64,000 nucleotides of DNA from Vespula vulgaris (taxonomy: Eukaryota; Arthropoda; Insecta; Hymenoptera; Vespidae): positions 11,427,900 to 11,491,899 of the forward strand of contig NC_066586.1 of NCBI RefSeq assembly GCF_905475345.1. Direction: 5' to 3'. Made by a program: the position numbers and the translations under genes. Shown here piece by piece: positions 9,235 through 20,131 of the stretch; the stretch's first letter is position 1, and every line of letters starts with the position of its first letter. The notes under the pieces were generated by a model. It saw nothing but the letters and a program-made list of their open reading frames with translations. It was not told the DNA's origin and searched no databases.

Positions 9235-10689
9235 TCAGATTGGTGGTAACATGATTGATTTGTTATTCATTGAGTTTACTCTATAGGTTTCTTTTTTGTT
9301 ACTTGTATCCCTCCAAAATGGTCGTGGTGTTATATGATTATCTTTTAGACTGTTTATACCAGCAGCTAGTAAGAAAGTGTTATTATTATATATATTATAT
9401 GCAATACTAATTTATTTGTATCCAATATTATAATATTTTTACCCATTTTCCATGATGGAAAACTCTGAGGCTGTAATTCACCCATTGCAGATGTAACTGT
9501 TATAGATAATTTAGGTCCAGGATGTTGAAATATTGCTCTACATATAGATTTCTTAAACGCAGGTGGTAAATTCAAAGAATCTATGATTATGAAAATATAT
9601 ATAATACTTTAAAATATTCGCTATCATACAAATATTTTATGCTTAAACAAACAAACATACTTGCAATGTCATCTGTTAGCGGTACTGTCATTTTTTTAAT
9701 AGATTGGTTAAAACGTTTCTCTTTAAAAATTTGTAAAAACTTGCGACAGATATCAGAAATACTCTTTCCATCTAAATTTACTACATACAGGAAACAAAAT
9801 TTACATTTACTGTTATATCTACTAAATATAAAAAGTATACAATGAACCGACCTAATGTGTTACTGTTAGCAATGAGACTTTCTTTATATCTATGTTTTTG
9901 GACAACTGGATTGCCGTTCATATATAATTCTCTGAGTGAAATTAATGTACTTATTGTTTGAGTTAAATCTTCAATATCTTCAAATAAATTATTCTTCGCT
10001 TCCAAAATTTCCAATTCATTAAAATTTGCTATATCATTTAAAGTTGTCATTTTATTATTTGATATATTAAGTCTTTTTAAACACTTCTGCAATATATTAT
10101 TATATAAATGTCTATAATTTCTATGAATCAATTCATAATTGTTTGGAAACATGTAAAATTATTTTGAAATAACTTACAGATAATGTAACAGCGCTGCGTG
10201 GCTCAAAGCATAATGTTTCACCTAGAGTTAAGAATTGATTTTCTACGTGTAGTTCTATTAAGTTTTCTATATTTTCTAATCCCTCAATTACACTAATGCA
10301 ATTATATCCCATATAAAGTTTGCGCAAATTTTGTAGACAATCTAAATTTTCTAGTTTCCTTATTTTGTTATGTTGCATATATAAATGTGTTAAATTTGTT
10401 GCAAAATGTAAATTTTCTATACGTGATATATTATTATCTTGAAGATATATCACTTTTAAATTTTTGCATACCGCAAAATTACCCTATGATAAGCTTATAT
10501 GTTTAATATGAAAATTGAATGGTCGCATAATTTTTATAAAAATTAACTTACAATTTCATTGATGAACATTCCATTCATGTACAAATGCGTTAACTTCCAT
10601 AATTCTTGCTTTTTATTTGCTGTACTAAGGGATTTTGATCGAACTTGTGCATATTTTTTCTCGATAAATTTGGATGTTAATTTCACCAT
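9235..10689 (-). CDS. PPP1R42: Protein phosphatase 1 regulatory subunit 42 (LRR protein)
   Basis: A 355-aa leucine-rich-repeat protein of the PPP1R42 (LRRC67) family, known as a PP1-binding centrosome/ciliary protein enriched in testis and ciliated cells. Six minus-strand exons, each with GT-AG ends and closed phase: 10689-10552, 10483-10178, 10086-9852, 9780-9661, 9580-9443, 9365-9235. The start is MVKLTSKFIEKKYA. LRR units cover roughly residues 30-220 (NLTHLYMQHNKI, LRKLYMGYNCISVIEGLE). The diagnostic block IELHVENQFLTLGE and then LKRLNISNN follow, with LDGKSI closing the LRR cap. A C-terminal PPAFKKSICRAIFQHPGPKL region follows, and the protein ends IMLPPI. The size matches the vertebrate protein (about 310-360 aa). 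It is head-to-head with INTS8, with 675 bp between start codons. The exon-3 donor (GTCGGT) is weak but is required by phase and homology. Confidence 0.9.
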
Positions 10690-11364
10690 AATTATCAATT
10701 TCTCTTTCTTAAATTATTTGAAAGATTAAAAACCATTTAAAAAAGTACTAACCTTTGAAAGATAAAGTTTAGTTTCATCGATCAAACGAGCGTTACGTCG
10801 ACCGCCAAAAATCACACAATATAACGGACCAATCACAAGTTTTATAAAATTTACAATTTTGATCAAAAGTATGTTTTATTAATAAATTATTATTTCATAT
10901 TTCCAAAATCTTAAACGTTTATATCAACATTATAAACATATAAATTTATATTATTATTATATTTATATGATAATCAGTATTACTGTAATAAATAATCATA
11001 TTATTGCATAGTAGTATATATATATGCGCATGTTGTATGTATAAGGTTAGAAAAGGAAAAGGAAGGACGTCATTTGCTTCGAAAGCATCAGTGAAGTAAC
11101 ATGTACCTTGTTCTGCTCTGACAATGTTTTTCATATAGTTCTTTATATTATTAATATAGTATAAAAATTTATGTATATATGAAATTGACAATAAAAGAAT
11201 ATACTTAATTAATTTACAACAAAAAATGGAGAGATTATTTGGAACGTATGTGCATACTACATACCGAGCGGCTTAACTACGCATCTAACCTGCGTATTTG
11301 TTTTTACAGTAAAAGTAACTCGTATCAGTACAAATCTGTTTTTAATAATATTAACACAAGAAAT
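10690..11364. promoter_or_regulatory. Shared 5' region between PPP1R42 and INTS8
   Basis: The 675 bp between the two divergent start codons must hold both 5'UTRs and promoters. A CpG-bearing segment (ACGAGCGTTACGTCGACCGCC, about 10787-10807) stands out from AT-rich surroundings and is a plausible core. A 3'-splice-like TTTTTACAG ends at 11309, so the INTS8 5'UTR may be spliced. No TATA box could be assigned with confidence. Confidence 0.4.
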
Positions 11365-14300
11365 ATGGATGTAGATTTGTTAAGACCAGGAACAGTTCCT
11401 ATTTCACCTGATACAATTCTTTGGTTTGAATTTTTATTAAATCCGTCTTTACTACAGAAACATTTGTCAAAATCTAATCCAGGTAAAACTAGATTAATTA
11501 GATATAAACTAAAGAAGTAAAAATATTTTATGATCGTTCATTAATCGAATTCTTTTTACTCATAGATCCATCATCTACTGATTTAATAATTAAATTTATA
11601 ACGATCAATTCCGATCAAAAGGAGAGCGATACAAAATCTACAGATGTAGAAGTAAATGAAACAAAATCTAGCATGACAAAGTGGTCACATAAAAATCTTG
11701 CATTAAAGATTCTTTCTTTGAAAGTAGCTGCGCATTTAAAATGGAATTTAGATATATTGGAAAAGAAATTACCTTTACCAATACAAGTAACTTTATTGCA
11801 AGATCTGTTCTATATAACAACAGATACTATTGTTGAAATACCTGCGATTCCTGATTTTTCTATACATAACGTTTCTGACCAAGCGTTGTTTACAATCGTC
11901 TTATATCACAGATGGCATATAAGAGCAATAATTTATAGAGCTCTAAATAATAAGCAATCTAAACAGCAGTTTCTTCATATGTAAGACCATAAAACTTTCA
12001 AATAACATTAGTATTTTTATTTATTGTTATTATATAAACATTTTGTTCTTTATTTAGACCAGGTATTCAGGAATCTGCTTACGTACCACCGGGTATGGTG
12101 GATGAGATTATCAGAAAATTAGAAACACATGTACCCAATAGTGTTAATATTTTAAATGCAGTCTTGCAATCGACGGATTTAAAATTGAAAGCACTCTCTT
12201 TTGATACTTTTCAAATGCTTACGGAAGATAGTACAGAGATCAAACAAAATTGGGAAAATATGTATTCTATTAATATCGAAGAAGTTAAATGTCAGGTATC
12301 GTATAATCGGATAAACATAAAAGAAATTTGTTAAAAAATTAATGATTTATTACTTTTCAACTATTTTTGTAGATACATTATGACTTGGCTGTATTTCATT
12401 TATTAAGAGAAGAATATCAAGAAGCAAAGAACCACGTTGGTCAAGCAAAAGAAATATTTTATAAATTTGACACCTCAGAATCATTGACATACTGCAAGAT
12501 ACAAAAGGAATTTTTAGATGGATGTTGTCTAGCCTGTGAAGTACCCATAGATGGTATTATGTCTACTCTAACGCAACAATTACAATCTTCTATCAAAGAT
12601 CAATATGTAGTATGTACATATTATTAATGATCAGAATCATGTAATGTTTCTGTAATATAATATGAAAATTATATTTTAGAATATATTGCAAATTTTGCAA
12701 ACTGATAATATTTCAAGAGAGATACCAAAGGTTTACAGGGATAATTTAGAATTAGATATTCAAGGAGGATCTGTAAATAGAAAACTTGTAGTAGCTCGTG
12801 ATTTATTATTACAAATTCAATGTTTGAATTTAGTACGTAATATACTCAATGAAAGCGTTATCCTTGGAGATTATGTTTCTGAAATACAATCAGCTGGTAC
12901 TAAAGGACTTGATGTACTTTTCTGGGTAAGTAAGATTTTAAATATTTCATCAAAATATTTAAATCAAAGTTATTAATTATATTTTTTACAAAATTATTTT
13001 ATAGGCTCTTGATAGTGTTCTGGAAAAAGCAACTCCGATAGACAAAAAATACATCTCTCGTTACTTACTTTATCTTGTAAATACAAGTAATTTAGAAGGG
13101 TTGGCATCTAAATTACTTAATATTCCTGCTTATACAGCACTTTTCAATGAAAGGGAATTACATGAGATAGAAAAAGAGGCATCTATTGAAGAAATAGAAT
13201 TACCAAATTTATTATTAAATAATGACTGGGGGATTACACCAATGAGATCTACATGTAAGTGTTTAGAATATAAATGTATAGGCAAATGTTATACATAAAT
13301 ATTCATAAAAAATAATATAAATATAATTTATAGATAATACAGGGATAGAAGTTTTTGAATTAGAACAAAAACTCATACAATCTTATGATAGTCAAGAAAT
13401 TCATGAGACTTTACTACTTTTGGATAGCAAACTTCGTATGAAGCCATCATGGCATATAAACAATTATTGGGAATTACCTATACCATTACAAAGTGTTGTT
13501 ATGTCTCTTCCTCGAGGATTTCTTCAAGACTATTCATATGTTCTTTTGGCTAAGAGCAGAGAGTTAGTAATATCTAAAGACTTTGAAGGAGCTATTGAAT
13601 TACTACTTGTTTTAGAAAAGGAAGTACAACAGCATTCACAGAGTGGAAATACATTAATTTATAAATTATCTAAATTAATAAATTGGGAGTCATTACTTGT
13701 TGATATATGGAGATGTCTCCATGCTTGGCCAGCAACAAACATATGTAAATATAATTTGAAAAGAAGTAATTTAAATCCTCAATGGAATTATCTGTAATAA
13801 TATAAATTGTTTCATTTTAGGTAATATACAAAATTTAGTTACAAGAAGTAAACAGTGTCTTGGTGCATTGCAAGCGACTGATCAAGTTATCCCCAGACAA
13901 GAAATAATTGAATATTGTACTGTTTTTTTATTAAATATGGCCGAATGGGATTATCTTACAAGTTTAGAAAAACGATGGAGTTATACAGAATTTGCAGCTG
14001 CTATTAGTAGTGTTTGTCAAGATATTGTGAAATATAAAGGAACACGAAAATTTCCTAGAGAAGCGTGGGATATGAGTAAATATTACGTCGATGACCAATT
14101 TAAATTACTATACTCTATTTGTTTATTATGGAAATATGAATAATCTTTATAATTAGTTTTAACAGCATTTGGAGCACCCAGAGACCAACCACAAAAACGA
14201 AGCAGTAGTAGTAATAGTAGTACTACTACTGGAAGTGCGTCAAGAGATGCCAGTGCTAGTATAATAGGGACCTTAAACAGACTACGTGAACCAATGGTTC

Positions 14301-15209
14301 TTACTGTTGTTATTTCTCTCCTAGCACGTTTACGTAATGTATTGCGCGATGAATCTAGTTTAGAACTGCATACACAATATCTTACTCTCTGGCCAGCAGG
14401 AGTATTAAAGTAAATATTACATTCCATAATTCTATTCGATATTATAAATATGTATTAACAATGTGTATACTATTTTCAGTACCAACTTTTATAATATTAG
14501 ATATATCGGAGAGCTATTATTTCAATTATTGATGCAAGCATTAAAATATCACCCGACTAATATTCCTTGGTTAAGATTAACAGGTGATCTTAACTTTGGT
14601 GCGTATACAATAAATAGATGATGCAAAAAAAATATTTCTCTTTGTTAAGATACTGATTAAAAAATTAAATGTTTCAATAGTTTTAGGTTATTATGAAAGT
14701 GCAATGAAATATTATTTAGAGGCGATAATGGTTGCTAGCGATTTTTTCAGTCAACCTATACCACGTGCACAAATAGATGATCTTGTTTATAGAAGGATGA
14801 TTAAATGTTGTGCTCATTTGCAATGTTATACGCAAGCAGCCATATTGTGTCAATTTTTGGAAGAAGTAGATTATTCTCTGGCATTTAAAATGGCAGGAAG
14901 CGATCAAAAAAATTGTACAACAGCAGATGCAATGGATGCGTATTATCATTGCATTTGGGACACAACAATATTGGAATATCTTATTCACTTGCATACTAAA
15001 CGTGGTGAACATCATAGAAAGCAACTTGCTGTAAGTATTAATCAATATAATAAAAATTAATTTCATTTTCTGATCATCATTATTTTCAGATCAAGATCAT
15101 AGGTCTGTTAGAGTTGAATTCTAATAATAATGAAGAAATCCAGAGAGAAGCAGCAAATATACGGAAAGCAAAATTTTTAAGAGCATTAACAAAACAATAT
15201 GTGTATTAA
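11365..15209 (+). CDS. INTS8: Integrator complex subunit 8
   Basis: INTS8 recruits the PP2A core enzyme to Integrator, the nuclear complex that processes snRNAs and terminates paused Pol II. Twelve exons assemble to 1000 aa (human about 995): 11365-11482, 11566-11980, 12058-12295, 12373-12609, 12680-12925, 13005-13254, 13334-13744, 13821-14075, 14166-14409, 14480-14598, 14681-15030, 15090-15209. All introns are GT-AG and short (67-91 nt), and every phase closes. The start MDVDLLRPGT precedes DTILWFEFLL; the WFEF motif at residues 20-23 is the known PP2A-binding element. LKVAAHLKWNLDILEK, KYYLEAI, RMIKCCAHLQCYTQAAILCQ and DAMDAYYHCIWDTTILEYL are family signatures of the helical TPR-like body. 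The exon-4 donor could also be at 12607, and exon 11 could start at 14687; the sites listed align better with the human protein. The exon-8 donor (14076) is the least certain. Confidence 0.95.
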
Positions 15210-15250
15210 ACGAATTGTATATAAGTTGTATATTATTCTTACAATAGGAA

Positions 15251-15256
15251 AATAAA
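15251..15256 (+). terminator. INTS8 polyadenylation signal
   Basis: AATAAA lies 42 nt after the INTS8 stop codon, in an AT-rich 3'UTR. It is the first canonical hexamer downstream. Confidence 0.6.
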
Positions 15257-15259
15257 ATT

Positions 15260-17139
15260 TATAATTTTATAATATTTCTAATCGATAATTAATATCGTGA
15301 CTAATGAAGCATTAAGGTAATTGCTTTAGTTATATCTTCGTACGTAGTATACGGATACATAACGTTTGCGTATATATACTTTTTAGATGACTCAGAAAAA
15401 AGGACGTAACTGCAGGTTGATATGATTGTACGACAGAAAAATAGGTAATCTAGGCACGTCATCTTTACCACTATCATAATTTGAGTAAATTTCGTAACGC
15501 TTATCGTTTTCTCGGTAATGCAATTATTCGAATTTCCCTCCCTTCTCTCATTCGCAGCCTTGCCAATGAGCGCTTACATACATATATGATTCAAACGATG
15601 TTATATGCTGACTATATAAATACAAAGAACTTAAAAGATATCGAAAAACGTATACACAGCTGGGTAATTATATATCACAAAGAGATAAAAACAATATTTG
15701 CGTCATTGAAAATTATCAAAAATCATCGAAGAAAATAAAAGTCCACGTCCTTACATTTGACTAATTCTTATCATATCGAATCGCGCTGTGTTATCATCGT
15801 GCGTAACTATGAGTACGTAAATGTGCGTCAAAAAAAAGTGATTAATAATGCTAAAGCAAGCAGGGCAAATGTTTCTGTGGATGATATAAACATTCCAATG
15901 ATGCACACGAGAACGTATCAAAAGAGTCTTCGATATGAAAGGGAAATGTGATGGACGTATGCGATTGCTGGTATAGCAGTTACGGCGAACGCGAGCCTCA
16001 TAAACACGTCGCCATGATGGTTCAGCAACGCCATAATGCTGCTATGCGACGTCCCATTCTCCGTAGAGTAAACACTCGCTCGCGCAAACGAGATGCAAAA
16101 GGGATAATAATTTGTAACTTTTAAGTCTTTGAAGACGAGTATATACATCGACGATAGTCATCTCGATAATCAATCTTGGTGAGTAAGGGCAAAAGTTTTC
16201 TTCGACAATAATACTCTCTCATCTCGCTGACGAGTGAAAGTATTCAGTTTTTCGTTTCCTCAGAAATCCCCTTGTCGTGCTGTGCAAACAGGCGCGAGGG
16301 AGCGATAGACAGGAAGAGAGATAGAAAGAAAAAGAAAAGAAAGAAACGAAGAGGGAGAGAGAGCGAGAGAGAGAGAAGTATCGAGGGAGGGAGTGAGTAA
16401 GAAAGAACGATTGGAAGGGCGGGAGGGAGAAAAAAGTGAGAATGCTGCGAAGTGGATAATATTGTATCGATATAAAATTTACTTAGGTGATTATCAAATT
16501 CGTAAGAATCGTCATCGCGCCATTAAGTAGGCTCCAAAGTCAAACGCGAGAAGAATCGATACGCGATTGCAGGTACTTTTAGTTATTTCGCGATGGCGAG
16601 AGCGTGGCGTCGAATTCCTCCTAGTGGGAGAGAGATTTTGTAAAAACAATGATGCTGAAACGGTAGCATGCGGTACGTAAGTAAATATTTCAAATCTTCT
16701 TGTCCCGTTATAATAGTACAAAAGTCGAGCTTCGCGAGCGTGAATTTCTGATGCGTTTTCGTGCGCGCGCGTTCAACTCATACACTATTTTTTCTTTTCG
16801 ACAGCGTGATCTTGAAAACATTTCGGGGATCTAACCTAACTTTTTACATTCGCTATGGATATTTTCCTTTCGTTTCCGCGATTCTTGGAAAAATCTTTAA
16901 TTTTAAGATACGATGAATTTTCAAGGAAAAAAGACTTTTGGAGTTGACATTTCGCTACGTATTTTTATCTGCTAAAGCATACGTTTCGAATTCGTCATGA
17001 AAAGCTTTTATAACAGCTTTTTCGTTGGGAATGAAATGAAAGCAAGAAGGCAGGTCTAATAAATATGAAAGGCAAGATATTTACAAAATTTTATTAAGGA
17101 ATTCTGTACTATTTATGTTTCAATCGTTTTCTGTTACAG
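15260..17139. other. INTS8-Mad intergenic region and likely Mad 5' leader
   Basis: Composition changes here from AT-rich to CpG-bearing DNA with a GA-rich tract (16310-16400). Short ORFs on both strands (for example 15757-15951 plus, 15918-16148 minus) have no recognisable content. A GTAAGTAAAT donor at 16677, after a CpG-rich stretch, is a good candidate for the end of a non-coding first exon of Mad. That exon would splice to the acceptor CTGTTACAG ending at 17139. Confidence 0.4.
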
Positions 17140-17203
17140 ACCATAGTTTGAAAAAAGAGTTAAAAAGAATCATTCACAGAATTAATATCTAAATATTTTA
17201 AAC

Positions 17204-18684
17204 ATGGATGATGAGGAAGGTTCATCCAGTTCTGGACCTATGTCTTCTCTGAACAGTTTATTTTCTTTCACTAGTCCAGCTGTAAAAAAATTGCTTGGCT
17301 GGAAACAAGGAGACGAAGAAGAGAAATGGGCAGAGAAAGCAGTAGATTCTTTGGTAAAGAAATTAAAAAAAAGGAAAGGCGCGATAGAGGAATTGGAACG
17401 GGCCTTAAGTTGTCCTGGCACACCAAGCAAGTGCGTAACAATACCAAGAAGCTTGGATGGTAGATTACAAGTATCTCATCGCAAGGGGTTACCACATGTA
17501 ATATATTGTCGAGTATGGAGATGGCCAGATTTGCAGTCTCATCATGAATTGAAACCACTTGAATTGTGTCAGTATCCATTTTCTGCTAAACAAAAAGAAG
17601 TTTGCATTAATCCTTATCATTACAAAAGAGTGGAAAGTCCTGTGCTTCCACCGGTACTTGTCCCAAGGCATTCGGAATATGCTCCTGGACATTCTCTACT
17701 ACCATTTCAACAATTAGCAGAACCGACCATGCCACATAATGTATCTTATTCATCCAGTGGCTTTAATGCAAGTTCTACCACTGGTGTTAATCCGACTTCT
17801 CCTATGTCTTCTGTTGGTTCTGTACCTAGTCCAGGCAGTACTACTTCGCCGAATCCACAAAGTCCTTATGGTACAAATGGATTACCAGAAACACCGCCGC
17901 CGGCATATTCCCCTCCAGAAGATGGTTCACAACCTGGTCAATCTCCTCCACCAGATCCGGTGGCAATGGACACGGGTGGTCCCGCTGAGGTAGCACCAGT
18001 GTGTTATCAGGAACCACTGTATTGGGCCTCTATCGCATACTATGAGTTAAACTGTAGAGTTGGCGAAGTTTTTCATTGTCAGTCTCATTCTGTTATAGTA
18101 GATGGTTTTACGAATCCAAGTAATAATTCTGATCGTTTTTGCTTGGGTCAACTGTCTAACGTAAATCGAAATTCTACTATTGAAAATACTAGAAGACATA
18201 TTGGAAAAGGAGTACATCTCTATTATGTTGGTGGAGAAGTTTACGCAGAATGCCTTTCAGATTCAGCCATATTCGTTCAATCGAGAAATTGTAATCATCA
18301 TCATGGTTTTCATCCTAGTACAGTTTGTAAAATTCCTCCAGGTTGCTCGCTCAAAATATTTAATAATCAAGAATTTGCTCAATTATTGTCACAAAGTGTT
18401 AATCATGGATTTGAAGCTGTGTATGAATTAACAAAAATGTGTACAATCAGGTATATTTATATTTTCAATATTTCACGTTTTCGTTAAGTATTTAACATCT
18501 TATTTTACATTTAATGTTTTGCAGAATGTCTTTTGTAAAAGGGTGGGGTGCAGAGTATCATCGGCAAGATGTTACATCTACACCTTGTTGGATAGAAGCA
18601 CATTTACATGGGCCTTTGCAATGGTTGGATAAAGTGCTTACACAAATGGGTTCTCCACATAATGCTATAAGTTCTGTGTCATAG
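17204..18684 (+). CDS. Mad: Mothers against dpp (R-SMAD, SMAD1/5 type)
   Basis: The receptor-regulated SMAD of the Dpp/BMP pathway. It is phosphorylated by type I receptors, binds co-SMAD Medea and regulates nuclear target genes. It is 468 aa from two coding exons, 17204-18450 and 18525-18684 (phase closes across GT-AG; human SMAD1 is 465 aa). The MH1 domain (about residues 15-145) holds LLGWKQGDEEEKWAEKAVDS and the DNA-binding hairpin RSLDGRLQVSHRKGLPHVIY. The Pro/Ser linker holds a PPPAYSPP motif (near residue 233), the expected Smurf-type WW site. MH2 (about 265-468) has RFCLGQLSNVNRNSTIEN, GVHLYYVGGEVYAECLSD and MSFVKGWGAEYHRQDVTSTP. The C-terminus is SSVS, the receptor phosphorylation site. 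A 5'UTR acceptor lies at 17138-17139. Odd feature: MH1, linker and most of MH2 sit in one 1247-nt exon. Confidence 0.98.
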
Positions 18685-20084
18685 ATTGCATACTGGTTGA
18701 TGATACAAGCAGAAAAAACCATTAGTGGTAATATAAAAGTGAGTTTCAGTGCAGAAACATATAAATTATGTGGATTCTACAAGAGATAGTGTTTCCAGGA
18801 AAGTGGTTAAAGGTGTAAGTGTCAAAGATGGTCACTTATTGTGACACATTTAATTTCAGCATAATTAAAAATGTTGAAGAAATATTTTAAAGAAAATGAA
18901 CAATTATAAAAATTAGATAGATAGAGAGTGATTGTTGGTAAATAAAAGTTTCATAGATAACGTGGTATATGTTTAGAGTTATACCACATTTGGCTGTTAT
19001 GTATGGAGAAAACTATAGTAGAAATAGGATATCTTATATACATATGAGGAATATTTTTCAAATCTATTCAACAGTCATAATACTTTATTTTATATGGGAA
19101 ATTGTTCTGAAGATATTCGCTATTAGCGTACTGCAAATGCTTTCCTAGATGATCTTAAGGGACAATATAAAAATGATATAGAAATTGAAATTCAAGCACA
19201 AGTTATCTATCAAGTGATAGAAAAAAGTAATTTCCTAAATCAATATAAATACCTATTCTTTAGAGCTGAATATGTTAACCTGATTTTAAATCATTTCAAA
19301 TCATGTATAGATATAATTATATAATTATACATAGTGTAGAGATAGAGATTACAATCAGAAATTCATGTTTGGCTCTAAAATTGGTGCATATTGTACGAAA
19401 GTTATACATTAAATATATAATACTCTATTGTCCAATTGTTCGAAATATAATATGCGTGCTTTAAAATTACAACTTATACCTAAACGAGGATTAGATTACC
19501 CAAACTTATCATTATAATCATAATCATGAAATAAAAGTAATTAATTTTGTCATTACTGATTACAATGCAATTGATACTTCGATATGAAATGCTGGATGCT
19601 GATCTCACGTTGACACTTGAAAGTTAACTGCATCTAATAATCTTTTAAAACTTTAAATTTAGTAATCCTTGCAAGGATTACTTTTTATGCAAGCTTCCCT
19701 AACATTTTATGTATGCCATGCTATGTTGGTCACGTGACCATAACTGAATAATGAATTAAGTAATGTTTTTTAAAGTTAGACTTCCCTTTACAAAGCAATG
19801 AAGAATGTGATAAATATGTAGAACTATCATATGGTTTATTCAATCCTTAAATGTTTCAGTAATTTTTGGTAAAAATTTGACATTATACGTAATACGTATA
19901 TAAATTAAAAATTTTTAATGTATTTTATGAGATAACGATATAGTTGAACACTATAGTAAAATTATCTCTTAAGATAACGCAGTATAATTTGTGTATATTA
20001 ATAAAATGAAAGAATTATCTTTTTAAACATTCTTTTTCTCTTTTTTAGAAAAGGGAATTCTAACTTTAAATAAATAATCTTTTA

Positions 20085-20131
<47 letters not shown>

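Noticed and set aside
14083..14427. 114-aa minus-strand ORF
   Set aside because: It lies antisense to INTS8 exons 8-9 and is explained by them.
14716..15066. 116-aa minus-strand ORF
   Set aside because: Antisense shadow of INTS8 exon 11, which is conserved in the plus frame.
15757..16148. Small ORFs on both strands between INTS8 and Mad
   Set aside because: The minus ORF has a short hydrophobic stretch but no recognisable family, splice signals or codon pattern; not supported as a gene.
17271..18431. ORFs of 67-102 aa overlapping Mad in other frames and on the minus strand
   Set aside because: Shadows of the long conserved Mad exon.
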